From Labrys sedimenti (GTDB lineage: Bacteria > Pseudomonadota > Alphaproteobacteria > Rhizobiales > Labraceae), in the NCBI RefSeq assembly GCF_034424805.1, contig NZ_JAXOUF010000003.1:372001-436000 (forward strand): a stretch of 64,000 bases of DNA. Reading direction: 5' to 3'. The notes under the pieces are model-generated. The model was not told the origin of the DNA. It did not search any database and was given only the letters and a program-made list of their open reading frames with translations. The first letter of the stretch is position 1. Each line of letters starts with the position of its first letter. Below are positions 1-7,340 of this stretch, one piece after another. Position numbers and translations under genes: made by a program.

Positions 1-218
1 CAGGCGGCGAGGATGCGCTCCACGGCGGCCGAGTTCATCGGCTTGCCGGCGAAGGCGCCGTCGAGATCGACGACGTGCAGATGAGAAAAGCCCATGTCCT
101 CGAAGGCGATCGCCTGTTCGGCCGGATCGTCGTTGAAGACGGTGGCCTGGGCCATGTCGCCCTGGATGAGGCGCACGCAGCGCCCTTCCTTGAGATCGAT
201 TGCAGGAAAGAGGATCAC
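1..218 (-). CDS. hisA: HisA, ProFAR isomerase (5' part only)
   Basis: 1-(5-phosphoribosyl)-5-[(5-phosphoribosylamino)methylideneamino]imidazole-4-carboxamide isomerase, the fourth step of histidine synthesis in the cytoplasm. Only the first 72 residues are present; the gene runs off the left edge. The start reads (V/M)ILFPAIDLKEGRCVRL, the first beta strand of the (beta/alpha)8 barrel with the catalytic Asp in AIDL, followed later by HVVDLDGAFAG. The start is a GTG at 218-216 that overlaps the hisH stop as GTGA, a sign of translational coupling. Family assignment is clear from the N-terminal motifs and the his operon context. Confidence 0.95.
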   Translation of the reverse strand, partial: MILFPAIDLKEGRCVRLIQGDMAQATVFNDDPAEQAIAFEDMGFSHLHVVDLDGAFAGKPMNSAAVERILAA

Positions 219-865
219 GGGCGCCACCGCAGGAAGTTGGCGATCAAAGCCAGGCCGAGGGCCTGGCTCTTCTCGGGATGAAACTGGGTTCCCACCATGT
301 TGGCACGGCCGACCATGGCCGTGACCGGGCCGCCATAGTCGGCCTGCGCGATCACGTCGGCCGGATCGGCGGCCGCCAGATGATAGGAATGGACGAAATA
401 GGCATGCAGGCCGGAGGGACCGGTCGGAATGCCGGCAAGGAGGGCATGCTCGCGCCTGGCGGACAGTGTGTTCCAGCCCATATGCGGCACCTTGAGAGCC
501 GGATCTGCAGGCTGGATCGCCGTGACGTCGCCGCCGATCCAGCCGAGCCCTTCGGTGGTCTCGAATTCGAGGCCGCGCTCGGCCATCAGCTGCATGCCGA
601 CGCAGATGCCGAGGAAGGGCCGTCCCTTGGTGGTGACGGCATGGCCGAGAGCCTCGATCATGCCGGGCACGGCGGTCAAGCCGCGCTTGCAATCGGCATA
701 GGCGCCCACGCCCGGCAGCACGACATGGTCGGCGCCGGCCACCCGCTCGGGATCATCGGTCACTTCGATGGCGACGGACAGACCGGCTTCGGCTGCGGCG
801 CGTTCGAAGGCCTTGCGGGCGGAATGCAGATTGCCCGAGCCGTAATCGATGATGGTTGCGATCAA
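215..865 (-). CDS. hisH: HisH, glutaminase subunit of imidazole glycerol phosphate synthase
   Basis: Class I glutamine amidotransferase subunit (216 aa) that hydrolyses glutamine and channels ammonia to HisF. The nucleophile is Cys88 in GICVGMQ; the rest of the triad is His196 and Glu198 in QFHPEKS. The N-terminus MIATIIDYGSGNLHS is typical of HisH. Its start overlaps the DUF2628 stop by 4 bases (ATGA) and its stop overlaps the hisA start, so it sits in a tight minus-strand his operon. HisF is not in the window. Confidence 0.97.
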   Translation of the reverse strand: MIATIIDYGSGNLHSARKAFERAAAEAGLSVAIEVTDDPERVAGADHVVLPGVGAYADCKRGLTAVPGMIEALGHAVTTKGRPFLGICVGMQLMAERGLEFETTEGLGWIGGDVTAIQPADPALKVPHMGWNTLSARREHALLAGIPTGPSGLHAYFVHSYHLAAADPADVIAQADYGGPVTAMVGRANMVGTQFHPEKSQALGLALIANFLRWRP

Positions 866-1392
866 GGTTTTGTTCCATGCGGTTCGGGGAAGACGCCGAG
901 CACGTTCGGCGAGCCGCCGTTCCGGCCAAGGGCGGAGGACCAGGGGCCGGGGAATTCCTGGCCGAGAGGACGCGAACCTGCCGTCGGCGGGTTCGCGGCA
1001 GCCGAAGCGACGAGGGAGCGCCCTTCGAAATGGCGTTGTTCGGCCTCATCGAGGGTGTGGCCGGAGGCGACGCCTGTGAAGCGCCAGCCCTGGCGGCGCA
1101 TGGTCCAGGCGCGCAGGGCATTTGCCTCCAGGGCAAAGCAGAGGCTGACCAGGAGCGAGACGATTCCGGCGGCGCGCTGGTCTAGGGAGAATGTCGATGT
1201 CAGTACGGCAAGCGCCACCTGCAGCCCCAGCCAGGCCAGGAACACCAGCCACATCCTGCGCCATAGCAGCCACACCGGCGTGACCAGAAAGGCGCCGAGG
1301 CTGAAGCCATCCTTGACGAAGACGGACTTATCGGCGGCTTCCAGCGTATCGGGAGCGGTCTTGGCGGGCTCGAAAACGAACCAGCTCGGCAT
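862..1392 (-). CDS. DUF2628 family small membrane protein inside the his operon
   Basis: A 176-residue protein of unknown function. It begins MPSWFVFEPAKT and carries two hydrophobic stretches, about residues 47-67 and 75-95, so it is probably an inner-membrane protein with two helices; the C-terminal third is polar and Pro/Gly-rich. The amphipathic motif GFSLGAFLVTPVWLLWRRMW before the first helix is what I recall for DUF2628 proteins. It lies 4 bp after hisB and overlaps hisH by 4 bp, so it is co-transcribed and probably translationally coupled with histidine genes. No catalytic motif is visible and no role in histidine synthesis is established. Confidence 0.8.
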   Translation of the reverse strand: MPSWFVFEPAKTAPDTLEAADKSVFVKDGFSLGAFLVTPVWLLWRRMWLVFLAWLGLQVALAVLTSTFSLDQRAAGIVSLLVSLCFALEANALRAWTMRRQGWRFTGVASGHTLDEAEQRHFEGRSLVASAAANPPTAGSRPLGQEFPGPWSSALGRNGGSPNVLGVFPEPHGTKP

Positions 1393-1396
1393 CGTC

Positions 1397-1990
1397 TCAG
1401 CCTCCGAGCTTGCCCTTGGTGGTCGGCAATTGGCCTTCCAGGCGCGGGTCGATGGCGATCGCCGACTTCAGGGCCCGGGCGAGCGCCTTGAAGCAGCTTT
1501 CGGCAATGTGATGGGCATTCGAGCCATAGAGCGTCTCGACATGCAGCGTGATGCCGGCGTTCATGGCGAAGGCCTGGAACCACTCGCGCACCAGTTCGGT
1601 GTCGAAGGTGCCGATCTTCTCGCGCGGGAAATCGACCTTGAACACCAGGAAGGGACGCCCCGAAATGTCGATGGCGGCGCGCGTCAGCGTCTCGTCCATC
1701 GGCAGATAGGCGTCGGCATAGCGCGTGACGCCCTTGAGGTCGCCCAGCGCCTTGCGGATGGCCTGCCCCAGGGCGATGCCGGTATCCTCGACCGCATGGT
1801 GGTCGTCGATATGCAGGTCGCCCTTGGTGCGCACGGTGATGTCGATCAGCGAATGGCGCGCGAGCTGGTCGAGCATATGGTCGAAGAAGCCGACGCCGGT
1901 GGCAATGTCGTGCTTGCCGGTGCCGTCGAGTTCGACGGCCACGGACACCGACGTTTCATTGGTGACGCGCTCGATCGACGCGCTGCGCAT
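1397..1990 (-). CDS. hisB: HisB, imidazoleglycerol-phosphate dehydratase
   Basis: Dehydrates imidazole glycerol phosphate to imidazole acetol phosphate. Monofunctional form, 197 aa, without the histidinol-phosphatase domain of enterobacterial HisB. The Mn-binding motifs are present in both repeats: DDHHAVEDTG and NAHHIAES. It is the first gene of the minus-strand his operon seen here, followed after 4 bp by the DUF2628 gene. About 300 bp separate it from the divergent serpin gene, which should hold the his promoter. Confidence 0.97.
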   Translation of the reverse strand: MRSASIERVTNETSVSVAVELDGTGKHDIATGVGFFDHMLDQLARHSLIDITVRTKGDLHIDDHHAVEDTGIALGQAIRKALGDLKGVTRYADAYLPMDETLTRAAIDISGRPFLVFKVDFPREKIGTFDTELVREWFQAFAMNAGITLHVETLYGSNAHHIAESCFKALARALKSAIAIDPRLEGQLPTTKGKLGG

Positions 1991-2288
1991 GGCGGACCCC
2001 GCTGGAACCTGGTGCCGAAAGGCGGTGGCGACTTTCGGCGTGGGCGATGCAACGACGAGAGCAAGGCGCGGTTTCTCGCTTTGCTCTGGGAGACATGGAC
2101 GGATTCGCTGGCCGAGCCGCGACCATGACCCCCAAGGGGCAGCCTTATAGCGGGGCGGCGGGTGCGGGGAAAGCCCGTATTGTGCGGTGCATTCACGCAG
2201 AAAGGTGCTCTGCGATACAGCGCGTTCATGGCATCATGCTTAACTGGGGCAGTGACCGGGCATTGGTGCCCGTTGAGGAGGATGGGGC
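1991..2288. promoter_or_regulatory. Divergent intergenic region between hisB and the serpin gene
   Basis: This 298-bp stretch separates two divergent genes and must contain their promoters. I see no clear operator palindrome, leader peptide or attenuator. A good Shine-Dalgarno run (GAGGAGG, about 2276-2282) precedes the serpin ATG. Confidence 0.4.
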
Positions 2289-3551
2289 ATGGGCCGCCGC
2301 GCAGAGTTTGCAGTATCGAGGAGAGCCTTGATGATCCTTGGCTTGCTCGCCGCCGTGCCATTGCCGGCGGAGGCCGCGCCCAAGCCCAAATCGAGCGACG
2401 CCAAATCGACCGATGCCAAACCGGCCGAGAAGGCGAAATCAGCCTCAAACGCCCTGTCACAGGCCTCCGCCCGCTTCGGCTTCGACCTCCTCGTCGCGCT
2501 GGGCAAGACGGCGTCAGGCGAACCCAATCTGGCCGTTTCTCCGGCCAGCCTCGCCGCCGCCTTCGCGTTGCTCGATCTCGGCGCCAGCCCGAAACTGCAC
2601 GCCGCGCTGCTCAAGACGCTGCGCCTCGAGGGCAAGGCCGGCGACTTCGCGAAACTGCGCCAGGCCCTGTCGCCCCTGATCGCGGGCAATAAGGACGAGA
2701 GCCCGCTGACCGGCATCGGCGCGGTCTATTTCGACCGGGAAGCCGCTCCCAAGCCGGCCGCCGTGGCGAAGCTGAAGCAGGCCGGCGCGACGGTGGAGAT
2801 CACCGACATCGCCAGCCCGGCGACGCGCGACGCCATCAATGCCCTGGTCAAGGAGCGCACGCGCGGGCTCATTCCCAGCCTCATCGACAATCCCTTGCAT
2901 GGGGGCAGCCTCGTCCTGCTCAACGCCCTGCATTTCAAGGACGAGTGGCACATGGCCTTCGATCCCGCCCAGACCGGCGAGGCCGATTTCCACCCTGCCG
3001 ATGCCGGTGCGGCCAAGGTGGCGATGATGCATTCGGGCTCGGCGTCGCGGCTGGCCCGCCAGGACGGGCGCTTCGTCGGCGTTTCCCTGCCCTACCGTAC
3101 CAAGGGCTATGCGCTGATCCTGATCACCACCACCGACAAGCCGGCAGGCCTTGCCGATTTTTCGGAAGTCTCCGGCTGGCTGACGGGGGAGGGGTTTGCC
3201 GAGATGACCGGCACCGTCGCCCTGCCGCGCCTCGCCATCAAGGCCGGCGGCGACCTCAGGGCCAGCCTGGACGGCCTCGGGCTTGATCCGGCCGCGGGGG
3301 CGCCGGACGCGCTGCGCCAGTTCTCGGCCAAGCCGCAGAAGATCGACGAGATCATCCAGAAGGTCGCGATCGCCATCGACGAGAAGGGAACCGAAGCGGC
3401 GGCGGCCACGGCCATCACCTCCCGCAGCCTTGCCGACAAGCCCGAGTTCGCCTTCGTCGCCGACAAGCCCTTCCTGTTCGCCTTGCGTGACGAGGCGAGC
3501 GGCCAGACCCTGATGGCCGGCTATGTCGGCGATGCATCCAAGGCGCAATAG
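2289..3551 (+). CDS. Exported serpin-family protease inhibitor
   Basis: A 420-residue serpin. The N-terminus has SRRALM (residues 10-15) followed by a hydrophobic stretch and an Ala-rich cleavage-like region near residue 30, a Sec or Tat-like signal, so the mature protein should be periplasmic or secreted. The serpin fold is recognisable from NLAVSPASLAAAFALL, LVLLNALHFKDEW and the C-terminal KPFLFALRDEASGQTLMAG. The hinge of the reactive centre loop (from residue 365, EKGTEAAAATA) matches the small-residue consensus of inhibitory serpins; counting from it puts P1 near Leu381 in SRSLAD, uncertain by a few residues because the loop is slightly long. Inhibitory serpins trap serine or cysteine proteases by loop insertion. 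The target is unknown. A terminator follows immediately. Confidence 0.9.
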   Translation: MGRRAEFAVSRRALMILGLLAAVPLPAEAAPKPKSSDAKSTDAKPAEKAKSASNALSQASARFGFDLLVALGKTASGEPNLAVSPASLAAAFALLDLGASPKLHAALLKTLRLEGKAGDFAKLRQALSPLIAGNKDESPLTGIGAVYFDREAAPKPAAVAKLKQAGATVEITDIASPATRDAINALVKERTRGLIPSLIDNPLHGGSLVLLNALHFKDEWHMAFDPAQTGEADFHPADAGAAKVAMMHSGSASRLARQDGRFVGVSLPYRTKGYALILITTTDKPAGLADFSEVSGWLTGEGFAEMTGTVALPRLAIKAGGDLRASLDGLGLDPAAGAPDALRQFSAKPQKIDEIIQKVAIAIDEKGTEAAAATAITSRSLADKPEFAFVADKPFLFALRDEASGQTLMAGYVGDASKAQ

Positions 3552-3578
3552 GGCGCGCGGCGGCGCGCCTCTTTTTTT
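3551..3578 (+). terminator. Rho-independent terminator after the serpin gene
   Basis: An 8-bp GC stem (arms 3551-3558 and 3563-3570, the outermost pair G-T) with a 4-base loop is followed by TCTTTTTTT. It starts at the last base of the stop codon. Confidence 0.85.
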
Positions 3579-3674
3579 GTAATGATCCTCCTCGGCGTCT
3601 GTTGCGGCGCGGCGTCGACAGCTATCTAACTAGCAGCCCTTTTTCGATAGCCTGGAAATCCGAGGAACTGCCTG

Positions 3675-4616
3675 ATGAAGCTCAACGTTGCCGTGCAGAT
3701 GGACCCGATCGAGCGCATCAACATCAAGGGGGATTCGACCTTTGCCCTGATGCTGGAGGCGCAGGCGCGCGGCCATTCGCTGGCCGTCTACACGCCCGAT
3801 ACGCTGTCCCAGCGCGACGGCATCGTCTCCGCGCAGGTCAGGCCGGTCACCGTGCAGGATGTCGAGGGAGACCACGTCAAGGCCGGCGCGCAGAACCGTG
3901 CCGATCTCTCCGGCTTCGACGTGGTGCTGCTGCGCCAGGATCCGCCCTTCGACATGGCCTATGTCACCACCACCCATATGCTGGAGCGCATCCATCCCAA
4001 GACATTGGTGGTGAACGACCCCTTTCATGTGCGCAATGCGCCCGAAAAGATCCTGGTCACCGAATTTCCGGACCTGATGCCGGCGACGCTGATCACCCGC
4101 GACCGTGCCGAGATCGAGGCCTTCAGGGCCGAGCATGGCGACGTCGTGATGAAGCCGCTTTACGGCAATGGCGGTGCGGCCGTGTTCAAGGTGAGCAGGC
4201 AGGATCCGAATTTCGGTTCGCTCTACGATCTCTTCGCCTCGCTTTCGCGCGAGCCCTGGGTCGTGCAGCATTTCCTGCCCAAGGTCTCGGAGGGCGACAA
4301 GCGCATCATCCTGGTCGACGGCGTCGCCGCCGGCGCCGTCAACCGGGTGCCGCAACCGGGCGACATCCGCTCCAACATGGTGCGCGGCGGTGCAGCCAAG
4401 CCGACCGACCTTTCGCCGCGCGAACAGGAAATCTGCGAACGAATCGGGCCGACCCTGCGTGACAAGGGCCTGCTGTTCACGGGCATCGACGTGATCGACG
4501 GCCATCTGACCGAGATCAACGTGACCTCGCCGACGGGCCTGCGGGCGATCAAGCGGCTCGGTGGTCCGGATCTGGCCGCGCAGATCTGGGACGCGGTCGA
4601 GGAAAAACGGCGCTGA
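3675..4616 (+). CDS. gshB: GshB, glutathione synthetase
   Basis: ATP-dependent ligation of glycine to gamma-glutamylcysteine, the last step of glutathione synthesis (cytoplasm). 313 aa, the usual length for the bacterial family. The N-terminal domain begins MKLNVAVQMDPIERINIKGDS; the ATP-grasp part contains VMKPLYGNGGAAVF (glycine-rich loop) and the C-terminal metal and substrate region FTGIDVIDGHLTEINVTSPTG. A GAGGAA Shine-Dalgarno precedes the ATG. The gene is separated from the serpin by a terminator, so it is probably transcribed independently. Confidence 0.97.
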   Translation: MKLNVAVQMDPIERINIKGDSTFALMLEAQARGHSLAVYTPDTLSQRDGIVSAQVRPVTVQDVEGDHVKAGAQNRADLSGFDVVLLRQDPPFDMAYVTTTHMLERIHPKTLVVNDPFHVRNAPEKILVTEFPDLMPATLITRDRAEIEAFRAEHGDVVMKPLYGNGGAAVFKVSRQDPNFGSLYDLFASLSREPWVVQHFLPKVSEGDKRIILVDGVAAGAVNRVPQPGDIRSNMVRGGAAKPTDLSPREQEICERIGPTLRDKGLLFTGIDVIDGHLTEINVTSPTGLRAIKRLGGPDLAAQIWDAVEEKRR

Positions 4617-4627
4617 GCGCCTTTTGG

Positions 4628-4664
4628 GTGCATTTCTCTACGGTTTCCGTAGGGAAAGCTGCAC
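4628..4664 (+). terminator. Long hairpin after gshB
   Basis: GTGCA/TGCAC outer arms enclose TTTCTCTACGG/CCGTAGGGAAA inner arms with one mismatch and a 3-base loop; CTTT follows. A probable gshB terminator with a weak T-tract. Confidence 0.6.
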
Positions 4665-4769
4665 TTTGCGGTGGCGCCTGCGGGCAAATCATGCCCTAAT
4701 ATTCCACGCTTGTTTCGACCAGCAAACAACTGTGTCCGATGCATCGTGGTTCAGGAGGAATGCACGCCG

Positions 4770-5105
4770 ATGTCTGATCTGGCTACCTACGTCGCTGATA
4801 TCAAGAAATACACGTCCAGTGTGAACGAAGCCGCTGTGGCGGGCATCGTGAAGCATCTCGGCATTGCTCTGCGTAATCGTGATTCTTCGCTCGTTGCCGG
4901 CAAGGACCCAACCGAACTTGCTCGTGTCCGCGACAGCTTCCTCAAGAAGAAGCTCGCCTTGACGGATGCCGACGACAAGCTTGACGCTGCCGTTGCCGCA
5001 GTGATCGAGAAGCTCAAGGCCGACAATTCGAAGTCGCGCGTGACGGTCTATTATCTCCTCGCCGAGCACTTCAAGAAGCTCGACCTCTTTGTGAAATCCG
5101 CCTGA
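4770..5105 (+). CDS. DUF2853 family small cytoplasmic protein
   Basis: A 111-residue protein, charged and predicted mostly helical, with no signal peptide or membrane segment. The pattern YVADIKKYTSSVNEAAVAGIVKHLGIAL, then LARVRDSFLKKKL and SRVTVYYLLAEHF near the C-terminus, is how I recognise DUF2853. The ATG at 4770 is preceded by AGGAGGA at 4753-4759, the best start here; an upstream in-frame start at 4671 lacks such a site and would read through the gshB terminator region. Function is unknown; the family is small, single-domain and found in alphaproteobacteria. A terminator follows, so it is monocistronic. Confidence 0.8.
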   Translation: MSDLATYVADIKKYTSSVNEAAVAGIVKHLGIALRNRDSSLVAGKDPTELARVRDSFLKKKLALTDADDKLDAAVAAVIEKLKADNSKSRVTVYYLLAEHFKKLDLFVKSA

Positions 5106-5159
5106 TTCTTGCCGCGGTGCGTCCGTCGCGCCGCTCGCTTGGGTAACTTTATGTTACAG

Positions 5160-5190
5160 AAAAGCCCCGTGGAATAGCCGCGGGGTTTTT
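5160..5190 (+). terminator. Terminator after the DUF2853 gene
   Basis: CCCCG (5165-5169) pairs with CGGGG (5181-5185) and is followed by TTTTT; the A-run before the stem gives a symmetrical, possibly bidirectional terminator. Confidence 0.75.
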
Positions 5191-5651
5191 CGTTGGCGCT
5201 TCCTGATACAAAAATTACAAACGCCACGAAAATGTCAGATTCCGATTGCCGAAAACGCATAAAAAGGCTTCCATACGCGCCAATTGGGCAAGGGGCGTAA
5301 CGTCGGGTATGGTTTGAAGCTAGATGAGGCCAAAATGGCCGGACGAGAGGCGCAGGCACGGCCGGGACATGCATCCCTGCAGACGGAGCGGCGCTGCGGA
5401 AGGCCATTCACCGCCTCACCGCCTTCGGTGGCGCTTTGGCTTTGGCCGATGAGCAGATCGTTTCAGCCATGGGTTTGGCCCATGGCGGGCGTAACAAGCC
5501 GGAAGGCTTGCGTCCTCGAACCTCTTCTCCTCGGCTCGAAACGCCTTTGTCTGGCCTGAAACGATGACCGGCGGCGCGCCCTCAATGCCCGTTCGGCGTT
5601 TGCGTTCGCTTGGAGGCGGACGGAACAATGCACCATGACAGTGGGGAACAA
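5191..5651 (+). promoter_or_regulatory. Long upstream region of the peptide-transport operon
   Basis: About 460 bp with no convincing gene. The first 90 bp are AT-richer and probably hold the promoter. From about 5390 onward the sequence is GC-rich and full of nested inverted repeats (see the leader element at 5457-5565), which suggests a long structured 5' leader. The SBP start is set by GTGGGGAA just before the ATG at 5652. Confidence 0.5.
5457..5565 (+). ncRNA. Candidate structured leader RNA upstream of the dipeptide SBP gene
   Basis: A 10-bp closing stem, ATCGTTTCAG (5457-5466) with CTGAAACGAT (5556-5565), encloses two further hairpins. The first is GCCATGGG/CCCATGGC (5466-5473 and 5479-5486). 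The second is GGGCG-CAAGCC / GGCTTG-CGTCC (5487-5515) capped by GGAA and with a TAA bulge; its stem needs one G-U pair. The layout is a multi-branch junction ending 87 nt before the SBP start codon. I do not recognise it as a known riboswitch or sRNA. It may be a leader or a processed small RNA; this rests on base pairing alone. Confidence 0.4.
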
Positions 5652-7259
5652 ATGTCAAAACTGCTGAAGACAGGCCTTCTGGCGGCCGGCTTTGCCGCGT
5701 TGCTGGGAACGACGGCAATGGCCGCGACCAAGACGCTGGTCTATTGCTCGGAGGGAAGCCCCGAGAACTTCACCCCGGCCCTGAACACCACCGGCACCTC
5801 GCTCGACGCCGCCCGGCCGGTCTACAACCAGCTCGTGGAATTTACGCCGGGCACCACCGACCTCCGGCCTGGCCTTGCCGAAAAGTGGGACGTTTCCAAG
5901 GACGGCACCGAGATCGTCTTCCACCTGCGCAAGGGCGTGAAATTCCACTCCTGGAAGGGCTTCAAGCCAACGCGCGACTTCAACGCCGACGACGTCCTGT
6001 TCTCCTTCAATCGCCAGTGGAAGGATGACAATCCTTATCACAAGGTTTCGGGCGGTTCGTACGACTACTTCAACGACATGGACATGCCCAGTCTGTTGAA
6101 GTCGATCGAGAAGGTCGACGACTACACCGTCAAGATGACCCTGACCAAGCCGAACGCGCCCTTCATGGCCAATCTCGGCATGGATTTCGCGACCATCCAG
6201 TCGGCCGAATATGCCGACTACCTGCTCAAGGCCGGCACGCCCGAGAAGTTCGACCAGGAACCTGTCGGTACCGGCGCCTTCCAGTTCGTCGCCTATCAGA
6301 AGGACGCGGTGATCCGCTACAAGGCCTTCCCGCAATATTGGGCCGGCAAGGTCAAGCTCGACCAGCTCGTCTATGCGATCACGCCGGATGCAGCCGCCCG
6401 CTACGCCAAGCTGCAGAAGAACGAATGCCAGGTCATGGTCGGCCCCAACCCCGCCGACCTCAAGTCGATGGAGGCCAACAAGGACATCAAGGTCCTGACC
6501 AATGAAGGCCTGAACGACATGTACTTCTCCTTCAACACGGAGAAGCCCCCGCTGGACAAGAAGGAAGTGCGCCTCGCCCTGGCGAAGGCGATCAACCTGA
6601 AGGCGATCCTCTCGGACGTCTATGAAGGCAGCGGCAAGCCCTCGACCACGCTGATCCCCTCCTTCATGCTGGGCTACAACGACAAGATCCCCGAATATGG
6701 CTATGACCCCGAAGCTTCCAAGAAGCTCCTGGCCGATGCCGGGGTGAAGACCCCGATCGATATCGACCTGTGGTACATGCCGGTCTACCGGCCCTACAAT
6801 CCCAACGGCAAGCGCATGGGCGAGCTGATGCAGGCCGATCTCGCCAAGATCGGCGTCAACGCCAAGCTCGTCACTTATGAATGGGGTGACTACCGCAAGC
6901 GCCTGCAGAACGGCGAGGCGACTCTGCCCCAGATGGGCTGGACCGGCGACAATGGCGATCCCGACAACTTCTTCTTCCTGTTCGCCTGCGACATCGAGAA
7001 GAAGAAGCCCGTCAGCCAGAACTATCCGCGCTGGTGCAACAAGGACCACCAGGAGCGCCTGGAGAAGGCCCGCGCCAGCTTCGACAAGGCCGAGCGCACC
7101 AAGCTCTACCAGGAAATGCTGCAGATCGCCCATGACGAGGTTCCCTATCTGAACATCGCCCACACGGTGGTCTACACGCCCGTGCGCAAGAACGTCGAAG
7201 GCTTCAAGCCCTCGCCGCTTGGCCGCTTCGAGTTCTTCGATACCGACTTGAAGAAGTAA
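5652..7259 (+). CDS. dppA: Periplasmic dipeptide/oligopeptide-binding protein (SBP family 5)
   Basis: Substrate-binding protein of a peptide ABC importer, 535 aa. A Sec signal peptide covers about residues 1-24 (MSKLLKTGLLAAGF..TAMA). The mature start LVYCSEGSPENFTPALNTTGTS, the DDVLFSF motif and the C-terminal MGWTGDNGDPDNFF are typical of DppA-like proteins rather than OppA. Cys residues in the N- and C-terminal lobes (YCSEG; FACDIE; RWCNKD) fit the DppA pattern. The ATG at 5652 was chosen over one 42 bases upstream because the signal peptide starts here. First gene of an operon of five; a perfect terminator hairpin separates it from the permease genes. Exact substrate not shown. Confidence 0.92.
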   Translation: MSKLLKTGLLAAGFAALLGTTAMAATKTLVYCSEGSPENFTPALNTTGTSLDAARPVYNQLVEFTPGTTDLRPGLAEKWDVSKDGTEIVFHLRKGVKFHSWKGFKPTRDFNADDVLFSFNRQWKDDNPYHKVSGGSYDYFNDMDMPSLLKSIEKVDDYTVKMTLTKPNAPFMANLGMDFATIQSAEYADYLLKAGTPEKFDQEPVGTGAFQFVAYQKDAVIRYKAFPQYWAGKVKLDQLVYAITPDAAARYAKLQKNECQVMVGPNPADLKSMEANKDIKVLTNEGLNDMYFSFNTEKPPLDKKEVRLALAKAINLKAILSDVYEGSGKPSTTLIPSFMLGYNDKIPEYGYDPEASKKLLADAGVKTPIDIDLWYMPVYRPYNPNGKRMGELMQADLAKIGVNAKLVTYEWGDYRKRLQNGEATLPQMGWTGDNGDPDNFFFLFACDIEKKKPVSQNYPRWCNKDHQERLEKARASFDKAERTKLYQEMLQIAHDEVPYLNIAHTVVYTPVRKNVEGFKPSPLGRFEFFDTDLKK

Positions 7260-7270
7260 TCACGCTTTCA

Positions 7271-7305
7271 GGCTGCCAGGTCTTCATCGGCCTGGCAGCC
7301 TTTTT
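7271..7305 (+). terminator. Perfect hairpin terminator between SBP and permease genes
   Basis: GGCTGCCAGG and CCTGGCAGCC (10 bp, no mismatch, 10-base loop) followed by TTTTT. It sits inside the operon, 36 bp before the first permease gene, so it probably ends most transcripts after the SBP and lets a fraction continue. Confidence 0.9.
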
Positions 7306-7340
7306 GTATCCTGTTTTCTACTGCTGACCCGCGAGCGCCC

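Noticed and set aside
200..2128. A 642-codon open frame on the plus strand across hisH, DUF2628 and hisB
   Set aside because: Antisense to well-recognised his genes; its composition (Gly/Arg/His-rich, no motif) is the usual shadow of high-GC coding sequence.
5284..5559. A 91-codon frame in the dpp upstream region
   Set aside because: No ribosome-binding site, no motif, Trp/Pro-rich composition, and the same bases form the nested stems of the leader.
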